From: Paenibacillus sp. USDA918EY
GTDB lineage: Bacteria > Bacillota > Bacilli > Paenibacillales > Paenibacillaceae
DNA: 64,000 nt
Reading direction: 5' to 3'
Assembly: GCF_009870825.1 (NCBI RefSeq)
Contig: NZ_WTWY01000021.1
Coordinates: 24,651-88,650 of the forward strand
A program made the position numbers and the translations under genes. The notes below the pieces were generated by a model that saw only the letters and a program-made list of their open reading frames with translations, was not told the DNA's origin and searched no databases. Positions 34,743-43,980 of the stretch are shown one piece after another; positions within the stretch are counted from its first letter, which is position 1, and the number at the start of each line of letters is the position of its first letter.

Positions 34743-36044
34743 ATGGACCGAATGATCGAATTGGCTTTGGCTTTTAATGATCAGGACGGAAGTTATTCCG
34801 AACATGCCGCCGCGGTTCTGGCGTCGGTTTTCCGCAATACGGTTACCATGATCAATGTTCATATCCTTCACGACGAAACCTTAACGGAAGAAAACCAAAA
34901 CAGGCTTGCAGGTTTAGCTTCCAGCTTTAATCACCAAATCAATTTTTATCCGGTAGCCCTGCCTGTCGAAATGGCTGAAGTGTTATCCGGGAGCAGCTCG
35001 CTGGAGCGCTGGACTTCGGGAAGCCTGTACCGCCTTCTGCTGCCTACACTGGTTTCCGTCGACAAAGTCATTTACCTGGACTGCGACATCTTAGTGAATA
35101 TGGATATCTCTGAATTGTGGGACATCGATTTGAACGGCTGCTATTTGGCTGCGGTTCGCGACCAGGGGATCATGGGCATACCGGATGTTGTTGCGTCGTA
35201 TGGGCTGAACCCGGAAACCTACTTTAATTCCGGGGTCATCGTATTTGAGCTAAACAATATTCGCCAAAACTTGAACTGGTATGTTGAAGTGGTGAACTTT
35301 CTGCGCAATTTTCCGGGTACGACCATGCCGGACCAGGACACATTAAACTATGTGTTCGGAGGGAACTATCTTCAGTTGGACGAACGCTTTAACTCTTTCA
35401 GCGCCCATCATCCCGACCAGGATTTTTATAATAAAATCGTTCATTTTGCCGGTGACGTGAAATGGTGGGACCCTATTTCTCCGAGTTTTGCCCTGTATGA
35501 GGAAAACCTCAATATGACCCCTTGGAGAACGCGTGCCGTCATGCCTGCCGTCATGCCCGCTGTCGTGCCGACCGTCATGCCCGCCGTAACGCCGGCGAAG
35601 CCTAGAACATTCAGAAGAAAGACCCGCAGCCGACGCTACCTGCTTATTCCGCGAAGAAGCCGGAAGCCAAGCTATAAAAAACGCATACGCGTGACAAAAA
35701 ACAAGCAAACGGAGACAAAAAACAGGCAAACAGAGACAAGGAACAAGAAAACGGAAACAAAAATCAAGCAGGCAGAGACAAAAGTCAAGCAGACAGAGAC
35801 AAAAGTCAAGCAGACAGAGACAAAAGTCAGGCAGACAGAGACAAAAAACAAGCAGGCGGAATCAAAACGGCGCAAAAAAACGGTGCGGATTCCCATGAAT
35901 TCGGCTGCCGTATTCGTACGGCAAGAGTCGAAGAAAACGGCCATCCCCCGACCGAATAAAAAAGCGATTCAACCCAAAAAACAGTCCCCCCGCATCGTTC
36001 ATGGGTCGAGAGTGCCCATGCCCCCGCTGTTGAACTTGAAATAG
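34743..36044 (+). CDS. Glycosyltransferase family 8 protein with repetitive basic C-terminal tail
   Basis: Residues 1-270 form a GT8 domain: MIELALAFNDQDGSYSEHAAAVLASV at the start, the metal-binding DxD in VIYLDCDILVN, YFNSGVIVFEL, MPDQDTLNYVF and the C-terminal HFAGDVKWW. After about residue 275 comes a five-copy VMPA/VVPT-like repeat, an Arg-rich linker, and eight heptapeptides of the form TKxKQTE, then more Lys/Arg/Pro-rich sequence (about 160 residues in total, very basic). Donor and acceptor are unknown. GGGAG precedes the ATG at 34743; ATGs at 34728 and 34752 are alternatives. The neighbouring galU suggests a UDP-sugar donor. Confidence 0.85.
   Translation: MDRMIELALAFNDQDGSYSEHAAAVLASVFRNTVTMINVHILHDETLTEENQNRLAGLASSFNHQINFYPVALPVEMAEVLSGSSSLERWTSGSLYRLLLPTLVSVDKVIYLDCDILVNMDISELWDIDLNGCYLAAVRDQGIMGIPDVVASYGLNPETYFNSGVIVFELNNIRQNLNWYVEVVNFLRNFPGTTMPDQDTLNYVFGGNYLQLDERFNSFSAHHPDQDFYNKIVHFAGDVKWWDPISPSFALYEENLNMTPWRTRAVMPAVMPAVVPTVMPAVTPAKPRTFRRKTRSRRYLLIPRRSRKPSYKKRIRVTKNKQTETKNRQTETRNKKTETKIKQAETKVKQTETKVKQTETKVRQTETKNKQAESKRRKKTVRIPMNSAAVFVRQESKKTAIPRPNKKAIQPKKQSPRIVHGSRVPMPPLLNLK
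35694..35861 (+). repeat. Eight tandem 21-base units coding heptapeptides in the GT8 tail
   Basis: Units start at 35694 and recur every 21 bases (ACAAAA...CAGAG type). Two copies (35778-35798 and 35799-35819) are identical, and copies at the array edges diverge most. The phase is kept in multiples of three, so copy-number change would not break the frame. Confidence 0.9.
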
Positions 36045-36134
36045 CGACCGCCAAGCAAAAAAATCAATGACAATAAATCATGACAAAATACGAAGCGGCC
36101 TTTATAATGCGCAAATCGCATTTATATCAAGACA

Positions 36135-36180
36135 AAGGAGCCGTTTCCCGGTCGATGGACCGAGAAGCGGCTCCTTCTTT
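36135..36180. terminator. Shared terminator between the GT8 gene and the ABC exporter
   Basis: Long hairpin AAGGAGCCG...CCGGTC / GGACCG...CGGCTCCTT lying between convergent genes, followed by TCTTTT on the plus strand and TTTGTC on the minus strand. Confidence 0.75.
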
Positions 36181-36207
36181 TGCGGAACAGCCAAGAAAGT
36201 TCCTGGC

Positions 36208-38025
36208 TCATTCTTCCTCCGACGCCTGCTTAGCGTGGTTGAACAGCTGCTCATAGTAACCGTGCATGGCGATCAGTTCATCATGCGTGCCTTCCTCGAC
36301 CGCACGGCCGTCCTTCATGACCAAAATGCGGTCGGCATGCATCACCGTTGACAAGCGGTGGGCGATGATCAGCGTCGTCCTTCCTTCGGATACGGTTTGC
36401 AGGGCGTTTTGCACCAGTTGCTCCGTCTGCGAGTCCAAGTGGGCCGTCGCTTCATCCAAAATGAGAATCCTTGGCTCGAACACCATGATGCGCGCAAAAG
36501 AAATCAGCTGCCGCTCGCCCGCGGACAACCCGCTGCCCCGTTCGGACAGCTGCGAATCATAGCCTTGCGGCATCCGCATGATCATGTCATGCACGCCGAC
36601 CTGCCGGCAGGCCTCCATAACTTGCTCCCGCGGGATGTCGTCCTGGAAAAGCCTGACGTTATCCAGCACGCTGCCCGAAAACAGGAACGGCTCCTGCTGA
36701 ATCAGGCCGACCAGCCGGTGAAGCTGCTGCTGCGGGATGTCGCGGATGTCGACATCGTCGATCCGGATGCTGCCCCGGTTGACGTCATAAAAACGGTTCA
36801 GCAGGCTGATCAGCGTACTTTTCCCGGCCCCGGTCGTGCCGACGATCCCTACCATCTCCCCCGCGGACAGATGCAGGTCGAGATCGGGAATGACCGGACT
36901 CGAAGGCGCATAACCGAACGTGACATGGTCAAAATCGACTTTTCCCCGCGTTTTTTCCACGCGCAGTTCGGCTTTGCGCTCAGGCAGCGGATCCTGGACC
37001 TCCGGCTCGGTGCTGAATATTTTCCAAATCCGGTCCATGGACACCATCGTCGATTGAAACGTGTTCCACTGCATCGTAATTTGGTTGATCGGCTGGAAAA
37101 ATTGCCGGATATAGCTCGTAAAAGCGTACAAAACCCCGACCTCGACCGACTTATGGAATACGGCCATCCCCCCGAGCCACACGACCAGCACCAAGGCAAG
37201 GTTGCCCAAAATATCGAAGGTCCGGTTGAACAGGACGTTGGCACGCACCTCCCGCATGTTGCCTTCCCAATAGCTTTGGTTGTGCTCGTTGAACCGCCGC
37301 GTCTGTTCTTCCTCCTGGCGGAAGGCTTGGATCAGCCCCATGCCGGACAAATTTTCGGCGATGAAGCCGATCAGCCGCGAAAGGCGGCTGCGCGTCACCT
37401 GGTAAGCCTGGCGGAGATAACGCCGGAACATAAAGGCGACCAAGCCGATCACCGGCAAAATCGTCAGCGAATACCATGCCAGCGTCGCATCAAGACGGAA
37501 CATGAAATATATGATGAGGACAAGCGTCATCCCGTCCCGGATAAGGCTGAGCAGCACCTGCGTAAAAAACTGGCTGATCGTCTCGGTATCGCTCGATACG
37601 TTTGTGACCAGGCTGCCGCGATGGATTTTATCAAAATACGACATGGACATTTTGGAAATATGACGGAACAAATCCTTCCGGATTTTCGCCACGATGCTTT
37701 GTCCCGCGAATTGGAGCAAATTGTTTTGCAGATAGGTGAACAAAAAGCTGATCAGCGAGATTGTTAAATAAATCCCGGCCATCATTGCGATAAAGCCGAA
37801 TTCCGCTTTCCCTTTGGCCAAATGGTCGTCGATGACGATTTTGACCAGGTAAGGCTGCAGCAGATCCGCCGAAATGCCGAGCAGGGCGCAGACGAAAATG
37901 GCGGCGAACGTCAGCTTATGCGGTTTGGCATAGTTCACGACATGTTTAAACGCCGCAAACGATTTGCTTTTCTGTTCATTGGAAACGGCGTTTCCGGCCG
38001 TCGCGGTTGCCGAAGAACTAGGCAT
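36208..38025 (-). CDS. ABC exporter subunit, YheH/BmrD-like (canonical ATPase half)
   Basis: A half-transporter of 605 residues: six membrane helices (about 40-330), then an ATPase domain with Walker A GTTGAGKSTLISLL, signature LSAGERQLISFARI, Walker B ILILDEATAHLD with the catalytic Glu, and H-loop IIAHRLST. The start ATG (38025) overlaps the end of the upstream subunit by 8 bases, with its GGAGGG inside that gene, so the two halves are translationally coupled. The pair resembles B. subtilis YheI/YheH (BmrC/BmrD), a multidrug heterodimer; the substrate here is unknown. Confidence 0.88.
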   Translation of the reverse strand: MPSSSATATAGNAVSNEQKSKSFAAFKHVVNYAKPHKLTFAAIFVCALLGISADLLQPYLVKIVIDDHLAKGKAEFGFIAMMAGIYLTISLISFLFTYLQNNLLQFAGQSIVAKIRKDLFRHISKMSMSYFDKIHRGSLVTNVSSDTETISQFFTQVLLSLIRDGMTLVLIIYFMFRLDATLAWYSLTILPVIGLVAFMFRRYLRQAYQVTRSRLSRLIGFIAENLSGMGLIQAFRQEEEQTRRFNEHNQSYWEGNMREVRANVLFNRTFDILGNLALVLVVWLGGMAVFHKSVEVGVLYAFTSYIRQFFQPINQITMQWNTFQSTMVSMDRIWKIFSTEPEVQDPLPERKAELRVEKTRGKVDFDHVTFGYAPSSPVIPDLDLHLSAGEMVGIVGTTGAGKSTLISLLNRFYDVNRGSIRIDDVDIRDIPQQQLHRLVGLIQQEPFLFSGSVLDNVRLFQDDIPREQVMEACRQVGVHDMIMRMPQGYDSQLSERGSGLSAGERQLISFARIMVFEPRILILDEATAHLDSQTEQLVQNALQTVSEGRTTLIIAHRLSTVMHADRILVMKDGRAVEEGTHDELIAMHGYYEQLFNHAKQASEEE

Positions 38026-39763
38026 GCTGCAATCCCTCCTGCTGAATGCGATGCAAGGAAGCGTACAGTCCGTCACGGCACGCGAGCAGCTGCTCGTGGC
38101 TGCCCCGCTGCACGATGCGCCCTTCCTCCAACACGATAATTTCGTCGGCGTGCCGGACACTGCTGATGCGGTGAGCGATGATAAGGGTCGTTTTGCCCCG
38201 CCGCTCCCGGATCAGATTGTTTAATATCCCCGACTCGGTGAGCGTATCGACCGCGCTCATGCTGTCGTCGAGAATCAGCAGCTCCGGTTTTTTCATCAAG
38301 CCCCGCGCCAGGCTGGCCCGCTGTCTTTGCCCGCCCGAGAGAGTTAAACCGCGTTCGCCCAGCTTCGTCTGAAAACCTTCCTTGAATGTATTCACGCTGT
38401 CCAGCAGTAAAGCCTGATCCGCTGCGCTGCGAATTTGCTGCATATTCGCCGACCGGTCGCTGAACGCGATGTTGTCCGCTATATCCGTGCTGAACAAAAA
38501 TCCGTCCTGCGGCACATAACCGATTTTACGCCGCAGCGTGTCCAACGATACGTCCCTGATATCCTCCCCGCCCACGCGGATGCTGCCGGCGGGAGGTTCA
38601 TAGATCCGCAGCAGCAGCTTCGCCAACGTCGATTTCCCGCTGCCCGTCCGCCCGATGAGTCCAATCGTCCGGCCTTTGCGGATCGTAAAGCTGACATCCT
38701 CGAGCGCTTTTTCCGAAGCTCCCGGATACGCAAAATCCAAATGGTTAATTTCAATATCCCCAATCGAGCTGAGCTCGACCGCCGAATCATGGTCGCGAAC
38801 GCTCGGCACTTCCGCCAGCAGGCGGTTTACCCGCTCCAGCGACGCCCCCGAACGCTGCATCATGTTGATGACGTTGCCGATTTGCTGCAGCGGCCCCATC
38901 AGCATCCGCAAATAAAACGTCAGCGCCACGAAGCTGCCCAGAGACAAATGATGCCCAATCGTCATATAACCGCCGACGAGCAGCGACACGACAAGCGACA
39001 ACGCGCCGAGAAACGGCAGGATCGCCTGAAACAAGGAGGACATGCGCACGAGGCGGAGCTGCGCCTCCCGGACGCCGTCCACCGTGCGGTCAAACCTCCG
39101 CTGAGCCGTTTCCTCGATGGCGAACGTCTTCGTGACCCGAATCCCGCCGATTTGCTCGTCCGCGGATTCCGTCATCGTCGCCAGGTTTTCCTGGACTTTC
39201 ATCGATCGTTCCCGGATCCGCGGCCCGAAGTAGATGACAAGAAACGGAATCAGCACCAACGGGCATACGCTGACCAGAATCAGTACGACCGGAATGCCGG
39301 TGATCAGCATCATCGCCACGCAGGAAACGACCATAAACACCGCGTTGGTCGTCTGCGTCACGCCGAAGGATATCGCCTCGCGCACCGAAGTCACGTCGTT
39401 CATCACGTAACTCAGCAGCTTCCCGGTGCCCTGCCTCGAGAAAAAATCCTCGCTTAACTTTGAAAACTGGGCAAATATGCGGCCGCGGGTAATAAACTCG
39501 AACCGCCTTCCGAGCCTCATGATCGTATACTGCCCAAGCCCGAACATGATCCCGTAAGATACCGCAATGGCCAGCAAAATCAGGCTGTACTGAATGATTC
39601 CGTCCCGTCCCAGCGTGCCGTCCTTGAGCCCATCCGTTACCTTTCCCAGCATCTGCGGGAGCAAGGACTGGTCTACGTTCGATAAGATGATGAGCAGCAC
39701 GGCGGTCAAGTAGAGCAGCTTGTTTTCCTTTAGATACTTGGTGAGAAGTTCAAAGTTTCTCAA
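38018..39763 (-). CDS. ABC exporter subunit, YheI/BmrC-like (degenerate ATPase half)
   Basis: This 582-residue half-transporter has six membrane helices and an ATPase domain with Walker A GRTGSGKSTLAKLL, signature LSGGQRQRASLARGL and Walker B LLILDDSMSAVD, where Asp replaces the catalytic Glu. This is the hallmark of the degenerate site in heterodimeric exporters such as BmrC. The start is placed at TTG 39763 because GAGGAGG lies 9 bases before it; ATGs at 39811 and 39781 are in frame but lack such a site. It is the first gene of the two-gene unit. Confidence 0.87.
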   Translation of the reverse strand: MRNFELLTKYLKENKLLYLTAVLLIILSNVDQSLLPQMLGKVTDGLKDGTLGRDGIIQYSLILLAIAVSYGIMFGLGQYTIMRLGRRFEFITRGRIFAQFSKLSEDFFSRQGTGKLLSYVMNDVTSVREAISFGVTQTTNAVFMVVSCVAMMLITGIPVVLILVSVCPLVLIPFLVIYFGPRIRERSMKVQENLATMTESADEQIGGIRVTKTFAIEETAQRRFDRTVDGVREAQLRLVRMSSLFQAILPFLGALSLVVSLLVGGYMTIGHHLSLGSFVALTFYLRMLMGPLQQIGNVINMMQRSGASLERVNRLLAEVPSVRDHDSAVELSSIGDIEINHLDFAYPGASEKALEDVSFTIRKGRTIGLIGRTGSGKSTLAKLLLRIYEPPAGSIRVGGEDIRDVSLDTLRRKIGYVPQDGFLFSTDIADNIAFSDRSANMQQIRSAADQALLLDSVNTFKEGFQTKLGERGLTLSGGQRQRASLARGLMKKPELLILDDSMSAVDTLTESGILNNLIRERRGKTTLIIAHRISSVRHADEIIVLEEGRIVQRGSHEQLLACRDGLYASLHRIQQEGLQHA

Positions 39764-39835
39764 AATGTCGTCCCTCCTCATGCTTGAAGCGGCATCGTTC
39801 TTAACGTTCATTCTTCAACTAAAATATAGCACAAT

Positions 39836-39874
39836 TAAAAAATGCCATGGGCGGCGCAACGCGAACGCCATGGC
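39836..39874 (-). terminator. Intrinsic terminator-like hairpin upstream of the ABC exporter operon
   Basis: On the minus strand, arms GCCATGG/CCATGGC enclose a GC-rich loop that can pair further and are followed by ATTTTTTAATTG. No minus-strand gene lies upstream that it would end, so it may attenuate transcription into the exporter. An extended -10 (TGC-TATATT, near 39801) just downstream could instead be the real promoter. Confidence 0.45.
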
Positions 39875-40051
39875 CGCAAAGCGTTGATATCACTGAACTT
39901 TTTTGCCGCAAAAAAAATTTACGGATGATGAAAACGCTCTATCCGGCAATGTCTTATAGACTTTTCCTATTTATTTTATAGATTTCATATATTTCACTTA
40001 TAACAGAACATGTGTCAAAATCATCCCAACGAACATAGGGAGGTGCTTCAA

Positions 40052-40831
40052 ATGGAATCGATGAACCAATGGAAGCCGCTTGATTACGACCGGAAGCTCG
40101 GATTCGTATCCGAATACGGGAAAGATTTGCTTTCCTTGCTGAATCCTCAAAAACACGAGACCATCCTTGACTTGGGCTGCGGCACGGGCGACCTGACAAG
40201 CGAAATCGCGGCATCGGGAGCGGAAGTGATCGGGCTCGACGCTTCTTCGGCCATGATCGAACGGGCCAGGGCAAAATATCCGGAGATCTCCTTTCGCACG
40301 GGTGACGCGCAGCGCTTCAACGCGGATCGGCTGTATGACGCCGTATTTTCAAACGCGGCGCTGCATTGGATGAAAAATGCCGAAGATGCTGCGCAAAGCG
40401 TCATGCAAGCGCTGAAACCCGGCGGGCGTTTCGTGGCGGAATTCGGCGGGGCGGGGAACGTCGGCGCCATCGTCCGGGCCATCGCAAACGTCTTGACCCG
40501 GGACTACGGGATCGATGCCGACGCGAGAAATCCGTGGTATTTTCCCACTCCCGCCGAATACGCCGCCCTGCTGGAGCGCCAAGGTTTCATCGTCCGCCTG
40601 ATGGTCTATTTTGACCGCCCCACGAAACTTCCGGACGGGCAAAAAGGCATGCTTAGCTGGCTTTCGCAATTCGGCGGCCCGTTTTTCGCAGGATTAACCG
40701 CCGAACAAATCGGCGACGCTTGCGGGAAAATCAGCCGGGAGGTGCTAGGATCGCTGTGGAAAGACGGGGCGGTATATGCCGATTATAAACGTCTGCGGGT
40801 GGTGGCCGAAAAACCGGCAGCAGCAAACTGA
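40052..40831 (+). CDS. Class I SAM-dependent methyltransferase
   Basis: This 259-residue protein has the SAM-binding motif I ILDLGCGTGDLTSEIA, motif II-like VIGLDASSAMIERA, and post-motifs GDAQRF and DAVFSNAALHWM, closest in style to trans-aconitate methyltransferase-like proteins. The substrate is unknown. GGGAGGTG before the ATG at 40052 sets the start. It stands alone on the plus strand between two minus-strand operons. Confidence 0.85.
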   Translation: MESMNQWKPLDYDRKLGFVSEYGKDLLSLLNPQKHETILDLGCGTGDLTSEIAASGAEVIGLDASSAMIERARAKYPEISFRTGDAQRFNADRLYDAVFSNAALHWMKNAEDAAQSVMQALKPGGRFVAEFGGAGNVGAIVRAIANVLTRDYGIDADARNPWYFPTPAEYAALLERQGFIVRLMVYFDRPTKLPDGQKGMLSWLSQFGGPFFAGLTAEQIGDACGKISREVLGSLWKDGAVYADYKRLRVVAEKPAAAN

Positions 40832-40853
40832 CCGGTTCGTCGCCGGCATAGCT

Positions 40854-40925
40854 ACAAAAAAAGGACTTCGATCCGCCGGTAGGTTTGGCCGATTGGCTAA
40901 ACGCATCCCCGGCGGGAAGTCCTTG
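40854..40925. terminator. Terminator between the methyltransferase and AraC-type genes
   Basis: Bipartite stem AAGGACTT...CCGCCGG / CCGGCGGG AAGTCCTT. On the minus strand it is followed by TTTTTTT, so it mainly serves the AraC-type gene and probably both convergent genes. Confidence 0.65.
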
Positions 40926-40982
40926 TACTCATTTTAACGAGGCCGATGCGCATCCAGCCTTATTTCATCGCTACCTTGCCAT

Positions 40983-41864
40983 TCATAACGCCCGTTTCTT
41001 CGCAACGGGAATCCAAATTTCGCTCCTGAAGTTGGGCGAGGACGTATCTTTGCTCTCGTTCCACAACAGTTCGGGACCTTCAACCGCTTCGTAACCCGAG
41101 GACGGGAACCATTCGGAGTAAATCCGTCCCCACACCGATTGCAAGGCATCGGGAAAAGTCCCGACCGCTTCAAATACGGCCCAAGTGAGGGCCGGAACCT
41201 CCAGCGAAGACAGATGGTCCGGACATTCGGCCGTTGTAGCCGCTCCGACGTAATGATCAAGTTCGCCCTGCTCGTTCATCCGTCCTTCCGAAAAATTCGC
41301 CGACGCGCTGATCAGCCCCCGCGGCTCGACGTCGGACAATTGTTTCAGCAAAGAGATCGTCCCTTCGTCCAAACTCGCCCACATCGAAGCAATTTCCGCG
41401 TTCACCCCGCTGAAAACGATCGGCACCCTTTTTTTCAAGCCCACGATGCGAAACGCCTCTTTTTCTTCCAAACGATAGTTCATTTCTTCTCCTCCTTCAA
41501 CGGATAATCGGAAGGCCATGGGAGGGAATGCTTTTAGCGAACGGCCGCGGCTTCGCGCTTCCGACGGCGAAATGCCGTGAAACTGCTGGAATGCTCTGGC
41601 GAACGCATCCGCCGACTGATATCCGTATTTAACGGAAACGTCGATCACCTTCATCCCGCCTTCGGCCAAATCGAATGCAGCCCGGGTCAGGCGCCGGCGC
41701 CGGATGTATTCCGAAAGCGGAATCCCGGCCAGAAACGAAAACATCCTTTTGAAATGATATTCCGAGCACAACGCCAGCCTGGCCGCTTCCTTGTAGTCGA
41801 TGTCGTCGTCCAGATGGTCTTCGATATACTTGAGGGCCCTGTTCACCTGTTTCAGCACATCCAT
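40983..41864 (-). CDS. AraC-family regulator with GyrI-like effector-binding domain
   Basis: The 293-residue protein has two N-terminal helix-turn-helix motifs (YKEAARLALCSEYHFKRMF and IDVSVKYGYQSADAFARAFQQFHGISPSEAR) and a C-terminal GyrI/Rob-type ligand-binding domain (about 130-290: YRLEEKEAFRIVGLKKRVP... LWNESKDTSSPNFRSEIWIPV). Such regulators usually sense small or cationic compounds. ATG 41864 has GGAGG at 8-base spacing. Its target is unknown; the divergent or neighbouring transporter genes are candidates. Confidence 0.88.
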   Translation of the reverse strand: MDVLKQVNRALKYIEDHLDDDIDYKEAARLALCSEYHFKRMFSFLAGIPLSEYIRRRRLTRAAFDLAEGGMKVIDVSVKYGYQSADAFARAFQQFHGISPSEARSRGRSLKAFPPMAFRLSVEGGEEMNYRLEEKEAFRIVGLKKRVPIVFSGVNAEIASMWASLDEGTISLLKQLSDVEPRGLISASANFSEGRMNEQGELDHYVGAATTAECPDHLSSLEVPALTWAVFEAVGTFPDALQSVWGRIYSEWFPSSGYEAVEGPELLWNESKDTSSPNFRSEIWIPVAKKRAL

Positions 41865-41989
41865 GTTCATGACCTCCTTCGCATCTAAGAATAGCAAGAT
41901 AAAGAAATGTGCATCCGACGATCCGTGCCCTATGTTGCAGGGTCGTTCGCGGGGACCCAGGAAACTATAATTCCGGATACTATAATATA

Positions 41990-42042
41990 TTAAAAAGCGG
42001 CAGCCCGCAGGAAGACCCTATCGTCTTCCGGGCCGCCGCGCG
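41990..42042 (-). terminator. Terminator after the MFS transporter
   Basis: Stem with GGAAGAC/GTCTTCC core and GCCCG/CGGGC and GCGGC outer pairing, followed by TTTTTAAT on the minus strand. Confidence 0.8.
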
Positions 42043-42045
42043 GAG

Positions 42046-43275
42046 TTATTTCTCCCCGATATAGCGGTTGCTTCCGGCTCCCCATCCGGCGAGCATATAT
42101 ACGATGCCGACCGCGACCAGCAAAACGATAGCCGCCGTCCAGCTGCCGGTCAGATCGTGGACAAAGCCGAACAGCAACGGACCGACTGCCGCCAGCAAAT
42201 AGCCGATCGATTGCGCCATGCCGGATAGTTCCGCGGCCTGCTGGGAATTATGGGTGCGGAGCACGAAAAACATCGTAGCCAGGCCAAAGGCGGAGCCTGT
42301 CGCCATGCCGATCGGAATGACGGCCGCGGGCACGAGCGCCTCGACGCCGGTCAGAAGGAACGTAAAGCCGATCATAAAACAAAGGAACGTCAGGAACACG
42401 AGCAAACGCTGGTTTTTGAATTTAGCCGCAAGCACGGGCACGATAAACGTTACCGGGACGCTGAACAACTGCAGCAGCGAAAGCATCCAACCCGCCGTCG
42501 AAGCATTCATCCCGCGCTCGGTCAAAATCTCCGGCAGCCAGGCGACCACGGAATAAAATACAAAGGATTGCAATCCCATCACGACGGTTACCTGCCAAGC
42601 AAGCTTGGAGCCCCAGACGCCGCTTTTGCCTGAAACCTTCACCTGGGCCGCCTGATGATGGTATCGGAGCTGCGGCAGCCAAACAAGCAGCGCCGCGGCG
42701 GACAAAATTCCCCACACCACAAGCGAACCTCTCCAGCCCGAATGCAGGTGGGAGGCGACCGGAACGCTGATTCCCGAAGCCACCGCCGCGAAAATGTTCA
42801 TCGATACCGAATAAATTCCCGTCATAATTCCCGTGCGCAGCGGAAAATCCCGCTTGATCAAGCTTGGAAGCAGCACGTTGCTCAGCGCGATGCCCACGCC
42901 AAGCAAAATCGTTCCGGCAAACAAGGCGGTCAGCGACGGAATGAACCGCAGCAGCACGCCGGCCGTTACGGCGAACACCCCAAGGAACAACGTCCGTTCC
43001 ATCCCCCATTTGCGCGAAAGTTTCGGAGCGAGCGGCGAGATGACGGCAAAGGCCAGCAGCGGAAAAGTCGTCAGCAAGCCGGCAAGCGTGTGCGACATGC
43101 CGGTATCGCTGCGGATCGTTTCGATCAGCGGTCCCACCGCCGTAATCGGCGACCGGAGCGTCGTGGCGATCATGATGATCCCCAGCAGCAGCACCGCCGC
43201 CTTCGCTCCGGTGGATGCCGGCTCGTTGCCCGGTTTGATTTTCGTTTCGGTTGCGTTATTCATGATGTTGTTCAT
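42046..43275 (-). CDS. MFS transporter, CynX/NimT-like
   Basis: This 409-residue protein has twelve predicted membrane helices. The first region (IMIATTLRSPITAVGPLIETIRSDTGMSHTLAGLLTTFPLLAF) is typical of the CynX/NimT (cyanate/2-nitroimidazole) branch of MFS. The substrate cannot be deduced. AAGGGGG lies just before the ATG at 43275, and the gene start overlaps the 3' end of the GntR gene by 20 bases, so the pair is co-expressed and the regulator likely controls it. Confidence 0.85.
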   Translation of the reverse strand: MNNIMNNATETKIKPGNEPASTGAKAAVLLLGIIMIATTLRSPITAVGPLIETIRSDTGMSHTLAGLLTTFPLLAFAVISPLAPKLSRKWGMERTLFLGVFAVTAGVLLRFIPSLTALFAGTILLGVGIALSNVLLPSLIKRDFPLRTGIMTGIYSVSMNIFAAVASGISVPVASHLHSGWRGSLVVWGILSAAALLVWLPQLRYHHQAAQVKVSGKSGVWGSKLAWQVTVVMGLQSFVFYSVVAWLPEILTERGMNASTAGWMLSLLQLFSVPVTFIVPVLAAKFKNQRLLVFLTFLCFMIGFTFLLTGVEALVPAAVIPIGMATGSAFGLATMFFVLRTHNSQQAAELSGMAQSIGYLLAAVGPLLFGFVHDLTGSWTAAIVLLVAVGIVYMLAGWGAGSNRYIGEK

Positions 43276-43969
43276 TTCCCCCTTGTGTATCTTGTAAAAG
43301 TATCGAGCGCGAAGCATCGATGTACTCGCGGACGGCTTCGGCCGACCGGTCCTCGTCCCGGTTGGCGATGGATTCGACCAAACGCGCGTTGAGCTCCGAG
43401 TGGAGCCGCAATAAACACAGACGGCTGCTGCCGTATGTAACGACCTGCCGCACCGCTTCGCTGATGGAATCGTAGAGATCGCTCAAAATCGAGTTATGCG
43501 CCGCCGCGATGATTTCTTTATGAAAAGCATAGTCGGCCTGGACGTGTAATTCGATATCCCCGCTGGCTTCGGCCCGGACGCATGCTTCGTAAGCCGAGCG
43601 GATTTTCCCGATATCCTCCGGCGTTCTCCGCCGCGCGGCCAGACGAGCTCCCTCCTGCTCCAAAGCCGACCGCACTTCAAGCGTTTCGCTCAGTTTTGAT
43701 CGTTCCAGCCTGCGCGACAGCACCGGCTTTAAACTGCTGGCCGAGCATACGTAGGTTCCGTCCCCCTGTCTTGTCCGGAGCAACCCCGCATGGATGAGCG
43801 CGTGAATCGCCTCCCGGATCGTGTTCCGGCTGACGCCCAGCTCCTTGACAAGCTCGGGTTCGGCGGGAATCCGTTCTCCCACGGGCCAAGTCCCGTTTTC
43901 GATAAGCTGCTCCAGCTGGGCCACAATTTGTTCGACAAGCGTTCGTTTCGTTGGGCGCTGCAATGTCAT
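43256..43969 (-). CDS. GntR-family (FadR subfamily) transcriptional regulator
   Basis: It has 237 residues: an N-terminal winged helix (LVEQIVAQLEQLIENGTWPVGERIPAEPELVKELGVSRNTIREAIHALIHAGLLRTRQGDGTYV) and an all-helical FCD ligand-binding domain (about 95-225) with conserved Asp and His metal-site positions (DYAFHKEI, HSELNARLVESI). GGAGG is 8 bases before ATG 43969. It is co-transcribed with the MFS gene; the adjacent palindrome suggests autoregulation. Confidence 0.92.
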   Translation of the reverse strand: MTLQRPTKRTLVEQIVAQLEQLIENGTWPVGERIPAEPELVKELGVSRNTIREAIHALIHAGLLRTRQGDGTYVCSASSLKPVLSRRLERSKLSETLEVRSALEQEGARLAARRRTPEDIGKIRSAYEACVRAEASGDIELHVQADYAFHKEIIAAAHNSILSDLYDSISEAVRQVVTYGSSRLCLLRLHSELNARLVESIANRDEDRSAEAVREYIDASRSILLQDTQGGNEQHHE

Positions 43970-43980
43970 CGACATGTCCT

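Noticed and set aside
35694..35861. Repeat array considered as a CRISPR
   Set aside because: The 21-base units are contiguous without spacers and keep the reading frame of the glycosyltransferase tail.
39801..39860. Leader peptide gene (MAFALRRPWHF...) for the ABC exporter
   Set aside because: It overlaps the terminator stem and has no ribosome binding site, so I did not list it as a gene.
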